Below are positions 16,717 through 26,313 of a DNA stretch of 64,000 nt, piece by piece; the first letter of the stretch is position 1, and the number at the start of each line of letters is the position of its first letter. Position numbers and translations under genes: made by a program. The stretch comes from an uncultured Pelagibacteraceae bacterium (GTDB lineage Bacteria; Pseudomonadota; Alphaproteobacteria; Pelagibacterales; Pelagibacteraceae): positions 1 to 64,000 of the forward strand of contig CACBYG010000005.1 of assembly GCA_902543535.1 (NCBI GenBank), written 5' to 3'. The notes below the pieces were generated by a model, which saw only the letters and a program-made list of their open reading frames with translations, was not told the DNA's origin and ran no database searches.

Positions 16717-18067
16717 TTTAACAAATCCAGAAGTTGCCATTTTAATGATGGGGATATTTCTTTTTGCAGTTCTTTTAGGCTTTCCAATTGCATTTACTTT
16801 AATGGCAATGGGAATTGGTTTTGGTTATTACGCTTATTACGATGCGACCATGATGGAGCATATTTTTGATAACCGAATATTCCAACTCTTTGTTCAAAAT
16901 ACCTATACAGTAATGGATAACAATGTCCTCACCGCTGTACCTTTATTTTTATTTATGGGTTACTTAGTTGAGAGAGCGGGGATAGTAGCAAAATTATTTT
17001 TTGCAATCAGATTAGCGGCACATAGACTGCCCGCATCGATGGCAGTAGCTGCATTAATTACATGTACATTATTTTCAACAGCAACAGGAATTATTGGTGC
17101 AGTAGTAACTTTGATGGGATTACTTGCTTGGCCCGCAATGGTTAAAGCAGGGTATGATAAAAAATTTGCATCAGGGATTATTTGCTCAGGTGGATGCTTA
17201 GGTATTTTAATTCCTCCAAGCATAATGTTAATTGTTTATTCAGTAATTGCACAATTATCCCCTTTAAGACTTTTTGCAGCTGCTATTTTCCCAGGATTAT
17301 TATTGGCAAGTTTATATATTGGATATGCAGTTTTTAGAGCTTGGCTTAATCCATCTATAGCTCCAAGACCACCAGCAGAGGACATACCTCCGAGATCTGA
17401 AATTTTAAAAGAAGTGTTGGTTTCGTTTGTACCTTTATTTGGATTAATTATGTTAGTGCTTGGAACTATTTTAGCCGGAATAGCTACACCGGCCGAGGCA
17501 GCTGCTGCTGGAGCATTTGGAGCACTAATTTTATCATGGTTTTATAAAACTCTTAAATGGCAAAACTTTAAAGAGTCTGTATTTTTAACTGCAAAAACAA
17601 CTGCAATGATTATGTGGTTATTTATTGGTTCTTGGACTTTTTCATCTGTATTTTCTTATTTAGGTGGTCATGAAGTTTTTGAGCATTTTTTCACATCTAT
17701 AAATATTTCAACATGGCAATTTTTAGTAATTACTCAAATAATTATTTTTCTTTTAGGCTGGCCATTAGAATGGACCGAAATTTTAATTATTTTTGTTCCT
17801 ATATTTTTACCATTACTAGAAATTTTTGGAGTTAATCCATATTTCTTTGCAATGTTAATAGCTTTAAATTTGCAAACATCTTTTTTAACTCCCCCCATGG
17901 CCATGTCCGCCTACTATCTAAAAGGAGTTCAAAAAACAAACGTGGAACTGATGGAAATATTCAGAGGAATAATGCCATTCTTAGGAATTGTTATTTTTGC
18001 AATGTTTTTAATGTATATGTTTCCAGCAATAGCTTTATGGTTACCAGAAACTTTATTTGCGCAATAA
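16706..18067 (+). CDS. TRAP transporter large permease (DctM)
   Basis: 453 aa; GGCLGILIPPSIMLIVYSVIA, ATPAEAAAAGAFGAL, LTPPMAMSAYYLKG motifs. Confidence 0.9.
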   Translation: MLFSLTNPEVAILMMGIFLFAVLLGFPIAFTLMAMGIGFGYYAYYDATMMEHIFDNRIFQLFVQNTYTVMDNNVLTAVPLFLFMGYLVERAGIVAKLFFAIRLAAHRLPASMAVAALITCTLFSTATGIIGAVVTLMGLLAWPAMVKAGYDKKFASGIICSGGCLGILIPPSIMLIVYSVIAQLSPLRLFAAAIFPGLLLASLYIGYAVFRAWLNPSIAPRPPAEDIPPRSEILKEVLVSFVPLFGLIMLVLGTILAGIATPAEAAAAGAFGALILSWFYKTLKWQNFKESVFLTAKTTAMIMWLFIGSWTFSSVFSYLGGHEVFEHFFTSINISTWQFLVITQIIIFLLGWPLEWTEILIIFVPIFLPLLEIFGVNPYFFAMLIALNLQTSFLTPPMAMSAYYLKGVQKTNVELMEIFRGIMPFLGIVIFAMFLMYMFPAIALWLPETLFAQ

Positions 18068-18073
18068 AATAAA

Positions 18074-19402
18074 ATGACAGACATCCTTTCGTTAAAAGTT
18101 GAAGAACTTGTTTCGAAAATAAAAGACTCTCAATTAACATCAGTTGAAATTTGTAAGAAATACATAGAGAGAGTAAATGAATTTGAAAAAGACGTTAAGG
18201 CATGGGTGCACCTTAATAAAAAACTTTTACTAGAAAAAGCTGCTGAAGCAGATGAGCATAGAAGATCTGGAAAACCAACAGGACCACTTCATGGAATTCC
18301 AGTAGCAGTAAAAGATATTGTGGGCACTCTTGATATGCCGACTGAGTGTGGGACTGTCATTAGAAAAGGAAAATCTTATTCACAGAATGCTGAAATAGTT
18401 GATCTATTACTTTCTGCAGGGGCAATAGTAATGGGCAAAACAGCAACATCAGAGCTAGCTTATCTTGGGCCATCTAAAACTGCAAATCCTCATGATTATA
18501 CAAGAACACCAGGAGGATCATCTAGTGGATCTGCAGCTTCAGTAGCCTCTTTTATGGCTCCATTATCTATTGGTTCTCAAACTGGTGGATCTGTTATTAG
18601 ACCCGCCTCATATTGTGGTGTAGTTGGATACAAACCTACTTATGGATTAATTTCCAGAAATGGTGTTCTTAAAACATCTGAAAAATTAGATCATATAGGT
18701 GTATTTGGAAGATCAGTTGAAGATGTAGCAATTCTTGCTAAAGTTTTAATTAAGAAAGATAACTACGATAGTGCAACCGTACACTATTCAACGGAAAACA
18801 TGTTGGATGAAGTAAAAAAAGGGCCTTTATTTGAACCAAAATTTATTTTTTATAAAACTGAACATTGGAAAATTATTGAAAAAAAATCGAGGGAAGCGTT
18901 TGAATATTTTATAAAATCGTTCAAAAATAATATTGAGGTGTTTGATACGCCCTCTTACTTTAAAGATATTCACAAGTATCATCAGATAATTCATGAGACA
19001 GATTTAGCAAACAATTTTGCTCTTTATTACAAAAAGTATAAAAAAAAATTATCTAAATATATGCAAGATGCGATTGCAAAAGGTAATAAACACTCCGCAA
19101 AAGAATATGCTGAAGCAATTGATTTTATGAAAAGAAGTTATGAGTCATATCAGGAAGTTTTTGAGGATTATCATGGAGTGTTATCGCCATCAAGCCCAGG
19201 GGTTGCCCCCAAAGGATTAAAAAGTACTGGAACTGCTGAATTTAACAAAGTCTGGTCGTATCTGGGAACACCATGTATTTCTCTTCCTGTTCTTCAAGGA
19301 GAAGGCAATTTACCTTTAGGAGTTCAGTTAATAGGTGCAAGATTTGATGATCATAGATTTTTAGGTATTGCTAATTGGCTTGAAAAGGAATGTAATAAAT
19401 AA
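18074..19402 (+). CDS. Amidase signature family enzyme
   Basis: VAVKDIVGT, TPGGSSSGSAASVA, GSQTGGSVIRPASYCG Ser-Ser-Lys catalytic motifs. Confidence 0.9.
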   Translation: MTDILSLKVEELVSKIKDSQLTSVEICKKYIERVNEFEKDVKAWVHLNKKLLLEKAAEADEHRRSGKPTGPLHGIPVAVKDIVGTLDMPTECGTVIRKGKSYSQNAEIVDLLLSAGAIVMGKTATSELAYLGPSKTANPHDYTRTPGGSSSGSAASVASFMAPLSIGSQTGGSVIRPASYCGVVGYKPTYGLISRNGVLKTSEKLDHIGVFGRSVEDVAILAKVLIKKDNYDSATVHYSTENMLDEVKKGPLFEPKFIFYKTEHWKIIEKKSREAFEYFIKSFKNNIEVFDTPSYFKDIHKYHQIIHETDLANNFALYYKKYKKKLSKYMQDAIAKGNKHSAKEYAEAIDFMKRSYESYQEVFEDYHGVLSPSSPGVAPKGLKSTGTAEFNKVWSYLGTPCISLPVLQGEGNLPLGVQLIGARFDDHRFLGIANWLEKECNK

Positions 19403-19403
19403 A

Positions 19404-19580
19404 ATGAATAAATTTACAACATTTCTGGGAACATTGCTGGCAGCAGCATTTCTAATAGGTCTTGCAACTACATTAACAAGATCAACAATGATTGGTTTTT
19501 TTGACGTACTACCTGTTTATATCTTAATGGCCATAGCAATTTTTATGATGGTCTACGAAGCCTTTTTCGACAAGAAATAA
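19404..19580 (+). CDS. Small membrane protein (58 aa), unknown function
   Basis: ATG at 19404 immediately after the amidase stop; two predicted hydrophobic segments. Confidence 0.6.
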   Translation: MNKFTTFLGTLLAAAFLIGLATTLTRSTMIGFFDVLPVYILMAIAIFMMVYEAFFDKK

Positions 19581-19596
19581 TTTTTTAAATATTAAA

Positions 19597-20502
19597 TTGT
19601 CTAAACAAAAAACAAATTTTTTAGCCTTTTCATTACTTTTTATTCAACCAATTTTTATGTCTTCTAATCTAATAGTTGCTAGAGGAGGTATTGAATTTGT
19701 TCCTCCGATTTCTTTAGCGTTTTGGAGATGGACGTTTGTTTTTATAATTCTTTTACCTTTCACATATTTATCACTTAAAAAAAATTATTCTATAATCAAA
19801 AAAGAATATAAAAAATTATTTTTCTTAGGCGCTATGGGATGTGGGGTATGTGGCGCTTTTCCATTTTTAGCTGGAGCAACAACAACCGTTACTAATATGG
19901 CTATTATTTATACTTCATCACCAATTTTTATAATTATGATTTCAGCAATATTTTTTGAAGAAAAAATAAATTTTCTAAAAATAATTGGATTAATTTCTTG
20001 TTTAATTGGTGTTTTTGCAATTATCATAAAAGGTGACTTAAACTTGTTAATAAATTTAAAGTTTACAATCGGTGATCTATGGATGCTTGCCGCAGCTGTA
20101 GGTTGGGCATTATATTCAATCTATCTTTTCTATTGGAAATCTGAATTATCAATTTTTCAAAGATTTACTTTAGTTTCTTTTTTTGGTGCACTTAGTTTAT
20201 TACCTTTTTATATTGCTGAAGAGTTTCTTGTAGCTAGAACTGTTTTTAACGAAGAATTTTATATGTGGGTATTATTTGCAGCTATATCCCCAGGGATAAT
20301 TGCATTTACATTATACACTCAAGCTCAAAAAAACCTAGGAGCATCTTTAACTGGTTTTACTCTTTACGTTTTTACAATTTATGGGGCAATTTACGGATAT
20401 TTTTTATTTGATGAAAAACTTGAATCGTTTCATTATGTAGGTACAGCTCTGGTATTTTTGGGTGTTTATCTAGCTAAAAAAAATTATGAGACTAAAACGT
20501 AG
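19597..20502 (+). CDS. EamA/DMT family transporter
   Basis: 301 aa, ~10 TM; TTG start. Confidence 0.8.
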   Translation: MSKQKTNFLAFSLLFIQPIFMSSNLIVARGGIEFVPPISLAFWRWTFVFIILLPFTYLSLKKNYSIIKKEYKKLFFLGAMGCGVCGAFPFLAGATTTVTNMAIIYTSSPIFIIMISAIFFEEKINFLKIIGLISCLIGVFAIIIKGDLNLLINLKFTIGDLWMLAAAVGWALYSIYLFYWKSELSIFQRFTLVSFFGALSLLPFYIAEEFLVARTVFNEEFYMWVLFAAISPGIIAFTLYTQAQKNLGASLTGFTLYVFTIYGAIYGYFLFDEKLESFHYVGTALVFLGVYLAKKNYETKT

Positions 20503-21304
20503 GAATTTTTTTTTGGAAATTATAATTGGGATTATAACTATTTATCTTTCAATATTAATTTTGCTTTTTATATTTCAGCGAAATCTCATGTATCATCCAG
20601 ATGAAAATAACTATTTTGGGGATAAGCTAGAAGTAGAAATAGAAAAGGTTAATATTAGAACAAGTGATAACATTAATCTTGTGGGCTGGTTTCATAACAA
20701 GAGTTTAGATAATTATAAAACTATACTTTACTTTCATGGAAATGCAGGAAGACTAGAAAATAGAATATACAAATTAAATCATTTTAAAGATTTAGATGTA
20801 AATTTTTTAATCATAGCTTGGAGGGGTTTTAGTGGCAATGAGGGAAAACCCACAGAAAATAACCTTTATATTGATGGAAATAGTGCAATTGATTGGCTTA
20901 AAAAAAAGGGTGTAGTTGAAAAAGATATAATTATTTATGGTGAATCGCTTGGTACCGGGATAGCAACAGAGATAGCTCAAAATAAAAATTTCGCTGGATT
21001 AATTTTGGAGACACCTTTTACTTCCATGGTGGAAGCTGCAAAAAATTTTTATCCCTACATACCTGTGGGACTTCTTTTAAAAGATGAATACAAAAACAAA
21101 GAAAAAATTAAAAATATTAATATTCCTGTTTTGGTCATGCATGGTGAAGCTGATCAAATAGTTCCTTTCTGGATGGGAAAAAAAATATTTGATTTAGCAA
21201 ATAATCCAAAATATTCATATTTTACTGAATATGATGACCACATGATGGAGTACGATTCTAAGCTAGTTTCAGAGTTAAATAACTTTTTAAAAGGATTAAA
21301 TTAA
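20486..21304 (+). CDS. Membrane-anchored alpha/beta hydrolase (BEM46/ABHD-like)
   Basis: N-terminal TM; YFHGNAGR, YGESLGTGIATEIA, HGEADQIVP motifs. Confidence 0.82.
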   Translation: MRLKRRNFFLEIIIGIITIYLSILILLFIFQRNLMYHPDENNYFGDKLEVEIEKVNIRTSDNINLVGWFHNKSLDNYKTILYFHGNAGRLENRIYKLNHFKDLDVNFLIIAWRGFSGNEGKPTENNLYIDGNSAIDWLKKKGVVEKDIIIYGESLGTGIATEIAQNKNFAGLILETPFTSMVEAAKNFYPYIPVGLLLKDEYKNKEKIKNINIPVLVMHGEADQIVPFWMGKKIFDLANNPKYSYFTEYDDHMMEYDSKLVSELNNFLKGLN

Positions 21305-21353
21305 GCCACATTCTAAACAAATATAATTCAAACTTTTTTTTTAATAATTAAGG

Positions 21354-21917
21354 ATGAAAAAATTATATTTATTTATTTTTATATTACTTTCATTAGAAAC
21401 TTTTAGTTCTGCTAATGAAAATTTATCTTCAGTTGATAATTTATTTCATATTGATCAAATGAATTCCCACAATGAAAAATTTGCTTTATACTTTAAAACA
21501 CGTGAAAAGGCTATTTTGGCTAAGGGAGAAGATAGTAATTATATAAATGATTACCCTAAAGATCTTTATATTTATAATTATAAAACTAAAAGTTCTTTAC
21601 CTTTGATATCTCACGAATGGTTTCCAAGAAAAGCTAAATATTTTTTACAAGAATATGATTTTCCAGTTTTTCCAGATGATTTTGCTTATTATTTATTAAA
21701 AGATAATAAAACACTTGTTATGATTAGTGCTGTCAAAAGTTTAAGAGCAAACTTTAAATTTGATATTATAGAAAAGAAATTAGAAATTTATCCAATTAAT
21801 GGAAAATTTGATTTTATTATTTCTTCAATTGCAAAAGGCTGTGATCATTATGATTTTAAGGATAATTATAAATGTACTTTTTACAAACCTTTAATCTCAA
21901 GTACCTTAATTAATTAA
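21354..21917 (+). CDS. Hypothetical secreted protein
   Basis: Signal-peptide-like N-terminus MKKLYLFIFILLSLETFSSANE; no recognised family. Confidence 0.55.
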   Translation: MKKLYLFIFILLSLETFSSANENLSSVDNLFHIDQMNSHNEKFALYFKTREKAILAKGEDSNYINDYPKDLYIYNYKTKSSLPLISHEWFPRKAKYFLQEYDFPVFPDDFAYYLLKDNKTLVMISAVKSLRANFKFDIIEKKLEIYPINGKFDFIISSIAKGCDHYDFKDNYKCTFYKPLISSTLIN

Positions 21918-22827
21918 TTTGTGTAAAAGCTTCTGCAAACTTTTCTGCCTCAAAAATCTGTAAATCATCTTCTTTTTCTCCTAAACCAAGAGCAATAATT
22001 GGTAGCTTATATTTTTTAGCAACTGCTAAAAGAATGCCACCTTTCGCCGTTCCATCTAATTTTGTCATTATTAGCCCTGTAATAGAAATAATTTTATTAA
22101 ATTCTTCAACTTGATTAATCACATTTTGTCCAGAGGTAGCGTCTAAAACTAAAATTACATCCTGAGGAGCTTCAGAATCTATTTTCTTTGTTACGTTTGC
22201 AATTTTTTTGTATTCTTCCATTAAATTTTTTTTGTTTTGTAATCTTCCAGCAGTGTCTATCAAAACTTGATCGAATTGATTATTTACCGCTTCTTCTATT
22301 GCTTTATATGCCACTGAAGCCGGATCAGCTCCTTGTGATGACTTAGTAATTGAAACATCTACCTTTTTTGACCAGTTTTCTAATTGTTCAATTGCTGCTG
22401 CTCTAAATGTATCTGATGCAGCAAGCATTACTTTGTTTCCATTACCTTTAAATATTTTGCTAATTTTTCCTATGGTGGTTGTTTTACCAACTCCATTAAC
22501 ACCAGAAATGAGTATTGTGTTAAGTTTTTGTTTTTTTTTAAAAAATTCAAAATTTTCTAAAGGTTTCATTAATTCAATTATATAATTTTTTAAAATAGTA
22601 TTTATCTCATCTGCTGTATCTTTGTTTGGATCAATTTTAGTTTGGGAAACAATTTCTCTAATTTCTGATGCTGCAGCAATCCCAACATCTGATTGAATCA
22701 AATAATCTTCAATTTTATCTAATGTTTTGTCATCTATTTCTTTTTTAATGACAATATTTTTTAACCCTGAACTAAATGCTGACGCACTTTTCTTAAAACC
22801 AGATTTAAATTTATCAAAAATTCCCAT
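21910..22827 (-). CDS. ftsY: Signal recognition particle receptor FtsY
   Basis: GVNGVGKTTTIGKISK, DTFRAAAIEQL, DTAGRLQNKKNLMEE, TKLDGTAKGG motifs. Confidence 0.95.
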   Translation of the reverse strand: MGIFDKFKSGFKKSASAFSSGLKNIVIKKEIDDKTLDKIEDYLIQSDVGIAAASEIREIVSQTKIDPNKDTADEINTILKNYIIELMKPLENFEFFKKKQKLNTILISGVNGVGKTTTIGKISKIFKGNGNKVMLAASDTFRAAAIEQLENWSKKVDVSITKSSQGADPASVAYKAIEEAVNNQFDQVLIDTAGRLQNKKNLMEEYKKIANVTKKIDSEAPQDVILVLDATSGQNVINQVEEFNKIISITGLIMTKLDGTAKGGILLAVAKKYKLPIIALGLGEKEDDLQIFEAEKFAEAFTQIN

Positions 22828-23651
22828 TAAATTTTTATATTAATTTCTTTAATATCAGAAACGGGTCCTTTCATGTGAATACTGTTATTTTCATCAATAA
22901 ATATTGACAACTTACCAGTAGAAAACTCTATATCCACCTTGTTACCTGAAAGTCCATTTCTTATTGCAGCAAAAGCAGTAGCGCAAGCTGCTGTACCACA
23001 AGCTTTAGTAAGACCTGCCCCTCTTTCCCATACTTTAACTTTAATTAATTCCTTATTAATGACTGTTGCTAAAGTGACATTGCATTTTTCTGGAAACAAA
23101 GGATGGTTTTCAATTTCTGGTCCGATTTTTTTTATTTCAAAATTTTCGTTATTATCAACAAAAAAAATGACATGCGGGTTCCCAACATTTACTGCTGTAC
23201 CACCAGTATGATTATTATTATTTAGATCAGTTATTTTTATATTAAGGTTATTGGTATCGAATTGTTCAGAAAGTGGAATTTCATTCCACTCTGTTCTACC
23301 TTTCCCAATCTCCGTAGAAACTAGTTTTTCGCCCAATATCTCAGATTTTAAATCTCCAGATTGTGTAGTTAAGGTAACTAATGATTTATTGTTTTCTTTA
23401 GATAACAAGTCTGCAACACATCTTGTTCCATTTCCACATGCTCCAGAAGTTCCACCATCAGAATTGTAAAATTCTAGAGATGCATCAGATCTATCATTTT
23501 TATTTATTAATATTAATTGATCACAACCTATAAATTCTCTATCGCAAATTTTAATAATTTGCTCTTTGCTCAAATTAGTAATTTTTTGCCTATTATCTAT
23601 AATGACAAAATCATTACCTAAACCATCCATTTTAAACGCTTTGATATCCAT
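22827..23651 (-). CDS. dapF: Diaminopimelate epimerase
   Basis: MDGLGNDFVIID, SGACGNGTRCVA, KACGTAACATA motifs. Confidence 0.95.
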   Translation of the reverse strand: MDIKAFKMDGLGNDFVIIDNRQKITNLSKEQIIKICDREFIGCDQLILINKNDRSDASLEFYNSDGGTSGACGNGTRCVADLLSKENNKSLVTLTTQSGDLKSEILGEKLVSTEIGKGRTEWNEIPLSEQFDTNNLNIKITDLNNNNHTGGTAVNVGNPHVIFFVDNNENFEIKKIGPEIENHPLFPEKCNVTLATVINKELIKVKVWERGAGLTKACGTAACATAFAAIRNGLSGNKVDIEFSTGKLSIFIDENNSIHMKGPVSDIKEINIKI

Positions 23652-23689
23652 ATATAGATATTTAACTTATTTATTGACTTTTTGAACCT

Positions 23690-23800
23690 CTATTATAGGT
23701 TGTTGCCGTTTCCGCAAAAACATTAAATTTGCGGTGTCTTTGGAAACAAAGAGATCGACACTAGTCAGCGAGGCTTCGCCCACTAGTGCAATTACTGCTG
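23690..23800 (+). ncRNA. Structured ffh leader RNA (likely the ffh motif described in Candidatus Pelagibacter ubique)
   Basis: Three hairpins before ffh: CCGCAAA/TTTGCGG (23712-23734), TCTTTG-GAAA-CAAAGA (23737-23752), CACTAGT..GCGA-GGCT-TCGC..ACTAGTG (23759-23788); locally elevated GC. Confidence 0.75.
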
Positions 23801-23809
23801 TGTGAAAAT

Positions 23810-25168
23810 ATGTTTGAAAATTTAACAAATAAATTTGAAGAAATCTTTTCTTCTTTAAAAAAATCACCTTCACTTGATGAAGCTCAAGTTGATGAAGGTT
23901 TAAGAGGAATTAGGCAAGCTCTTCTAGAAGCTGATGTTTCTCTGGAGGTTGCTAAAGATTTCATTGAAAAAGTTAAGCCAAAAGCTTTAGGCCAAGAGAT
24001 TATTAGATCAACTTCACCAGGTGATATGGTTGTCAAAATTGTCTACGACGAACTTGTAAGTTTGTTGGGAGAGGCTAATAGCGATATAAATCTTAATGCG
24101 GTACCACCTGTCCCAATGATGTTGGTAGGACTTCAAGGTTCAGGTAAAACAACAACAACAGCAAAACTTGCCAAATATTTAGAGAGTAACAAAAAGAAAA
24201 AAGTAATGATGGTGAGTTTAGATATTTATAGACCAGCAGCTCAAGAGCAACTTAGATCTTTGGGGGAACAGAATAATATTTTAACCTTACCAATTGTTGA
24301 AGGGCAGCAACCAGCAGATATTTGTAGAAGAGCAATTGGTGCTGCTAATTTAAATGGTGCTGAAATAATTCTTTTTGATACTGCTGGAAGAACTCAAATT
24401 GACTTACAGATGATGAGTGAGATTAAACAAATTGAAGGTGTAATTAATCCAACAGAAACATTCTTAGTAGCAGATTCTTTAACAGGTCAAGTTGCAGCAT
24501 CAGTCGCAAAGGAGTTTAAAAACACAGTTAATCTATCAGGAATTATTTTAACTAGAGCTGATGGTGATGCAAGAGGTGGTGCTGCGGTCAGTATGAAATA
24601 TGTTTCAAATGTCCCAATTAAATTTTTAGGAATAGGTGAAAAAATTGATAATCTTGAAGTATTTCATCCAGACAGAATAGCTAACAGAATTCTTGGGATG
24701 GGAGACATAGTATCTCTTGTTGAAAAAGCTGCTCAAGATCTTGGTGAAGAAAATATAAAAAAAGCAGAAGAAAATTTAAAAAAAGGTCAGTTTTCAATGC
24801 AAGATTATTTGGCTCAACTAAGACAAATGAAAAAAATGGGAGGCATCGAAGGAATAATGTCATTTATGCCAGGAGTTTCAAAAATTAAATCTCAAATGGA
24901 CTCAGCCGGAATTGATGAAAGTATTATTACTACAAATGAAGCTATTATTTTGTCTATGACAAAAAAAGAGAGAGAGAACCCAAAAATAATTGATGGTTCT
25001 AGAAAAAAAAGAATTGCTAATGGCTCTGGTACCAATCCAGCCACTATCAATAAATTGTTAAAACAATTTAAAATGATGTCTGAGATGATGAAAAAGATGT
25101 CTAAAGGAAATATGAAGGGTATGTCTGATAAAGGAATACCACCAGAGCTATTTAACCAATTAAAATAA
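23810..25168 (+). CDS. ffh: Signal recognition particle protein Ffh
   Basis: ATG at 23810; [30 protein letters not shown]-domain [13 protein letters not shown] and [16 protein letters not shown]. Confidence 0.95.
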   Translation: MFENLTNKFEEIFSSLKKSPSLDEAQVDEGLRGIRQALLEADVSLEVAKDFIEKVKPKALGQEIIRSTSPGDMVVKIVYDELVSLLGEANSDINLNAVPPVPMMLVGLQGSGKTTTTAKLAKYLESNKKKKVMMVSLDIYRPAAQEQLRSLGEQNNILTLPIVEGQQPADICRRAIGAANLNGAEIILFDTAGRTQIDLQMMSEIKQIEGVINPTETFLVADSLTGQVAASVAKEFKNTVNLSGIILTRADGDARGGAAVSMKYVSNVPIKFLGIGEKIDNLEVFHPDRIANRILGMGDIVSLVEKAAQDLGEENIKKAEENLKKGQFSMQDYLAQLRQMKKMGGIEGIMSFMPGVSKIKSQMDSAGIDESIITTNEAIILSMTKKERENPKIIDGSRKKRIANGSGTNPATINKLLKQFKMMSEMMKKMSKGNMKGMSDKGIPPELFNQLK

Positions 25169-25182
25169 TAAAAGGAGAAGAT

Positions 25183-25596
25183 ATGTTAAAACTAAGATTG
25201 TCAAGAGGAGGAACAAAAAAACGTCCAGTTTATAAAGTTGTTGTAGCTGATAGCCGTTTTGCAAGAGATGGAAGATTTATAGAGAAGGTTGGATTTTTTA
25301 ATCCCCTTTTACCCAAAGATAAAAAAGAAAGAGTAGGTCTTGAGGCTGAAAGAATTAAATATTGGCTCGGGCAAGGAGCTAAACCAACAACTAGAGTTGC
25401 AAGAATATTGGGAGAAAATGAATTAGTGCCAATGCCTGTAAATGGTAATAACCCCAATAAAGCTATTCCAAAAAAAGAAAGAAATAAAAAAGAGGAAGGT
25501 AAAACTGAAGCTCCTAAAGCAGACGCAGCACCAGCAGCAGAAGCCCCAAAGGAAGAGGCTCCAAAGGAAGAGGCTCCAAAGGAAGAAAAAAAATAG
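25183..25596 (+). CDS. rpsP: 30S ribosomal protein S16 with low-complexity acidic C-terminal extension
   Basis: [26 protein letters not shown]-term [18 protein letters not shown]. Confidence 0.95.
   Translation: MLKLRLSRGGTKKRPVYKVVVADSRFARDGRFIEKVGFFNPLLPKDKKERVGLEAERIKYWLGQGAKPTTRVARILGENELVPMPVNGNNPNKAIPKKERNKKEEGKTEAPKADAAPAAEAPKEEAPKEEAPKEEKK
25546..25590 (+). repeat. 15-bp tandem repeat CCAAAGGAAGAGGCT (2 full copies plus a partial) encoding PKEEA
   Basis: Direct reading at 25546-25560, 25561-25575, partial from 25576. Confidence 0.9.
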
Positions 25597-25610
25597 TTTA
25601 AAAATTATTT

Positions 25611-26297
25611 ATGTGGCAAGCTCAAGTGTTTACACTTTATCCAGAAGTTTTTCCTGGTCCTCTGTCAAAGGGATTATATGGAAAAGCTATGTCTAAAAAG
25701 TTATGGGATTTAAAGGTTGTTAACATAAGAGATGCAGCTGAAGATAAACATAAAACTGTAGATGACACACCTTATGGTGGTGGATCAGGAATGTTACTAA
25801 AGGCAGATGTCCTTGCTAAATCATTAGATCAAAACAGAATTGAAGGTGAAAAAATTTTATATTTGTCTCCAAAAGGAAAAAAATTTGATCAAAGCTATGC
25901 AAAAAAATTGGCAACTGCAAAATCCTTATCACTTATTTGTGGTCATTTTGAAGGAGTTGACGAGAGAGTATTATCTACAAGAAATATAGAAGAAGTCAGT
26001 ATAGGAGACTATGTTTTGTCTGGAGGCGAAACAGCTGCATATGTTGTTATTGATAGTGTACTCAGGCTATTACCAGGGGTATTAGGAAATGATAATTCTA
26101 AGATCGAAGAAACTTTTGAAAATGGTCTATTAGAGTATCCGCAGTATACAAAACCTCAAATTTGGGAGGAAAAATCAGTACCAGATGTACTATTATCAGG
26201 TGATCATAGTAAAATTAAAGACTGGCGTTTATCTCAATCTGAGGCTATAACACGCGTCCGAAGACCAGATTTGTGGGAAAAATATAAGAAGAACTAA
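25611..26297 (+). CDS. trmD: tRNA (guanine-N1)-methyltransferase
   Basis: [50 protein letters not shown] motifs. Confidence 0.95.
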   Translation: MWQAQVFTLYPEVFPGPLSKGLYGKAMSKKLWDLKVVNIRDAAEDKHKTVDDTPYGGGSGMLLKADVLAKSLDQNRIEGEKILYLSPKGKKFDQSYAKKLATAKSLSLICGHFEGVDERVLSTRNIEEVSIGDYVLSGGETAAYVVIDSVLRLLPGVLGNDNSKIEETFENGLLEYPQYTKPQIWEEKSVPDVLLSGDHSKIKDWRLSQSEAITRVRRPDLWEKYKKN

Positions 26298-26313
26298 TTT
26301 GATTATTGCTAAT

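Noticed and set aside
23690-23800. tRNA or 4.5S SRP RNA (ffs) gene in the dapF/ffh spacer
   Set aside because: No cloverleaf/T-loop pattern and no conserved SRP RNA apical sequence (GGAAGG..AGCA type); the hairpin layout fits an ffh leader instead.
23786-23809. GTG start for ffh at 23786 giving 8 extra residues
   Set aside because: It lies inside the last leader hairpin; ATG at 23810 ([13 protein letters not shown]) is a normal Ffh N-terminus.
25442-25696. Alternative-frame Lys/Gln-rich ORF over rpsP tail
   Set aside because: Out-of-frame reading of the low-complexity S16 tail and the trmD start.
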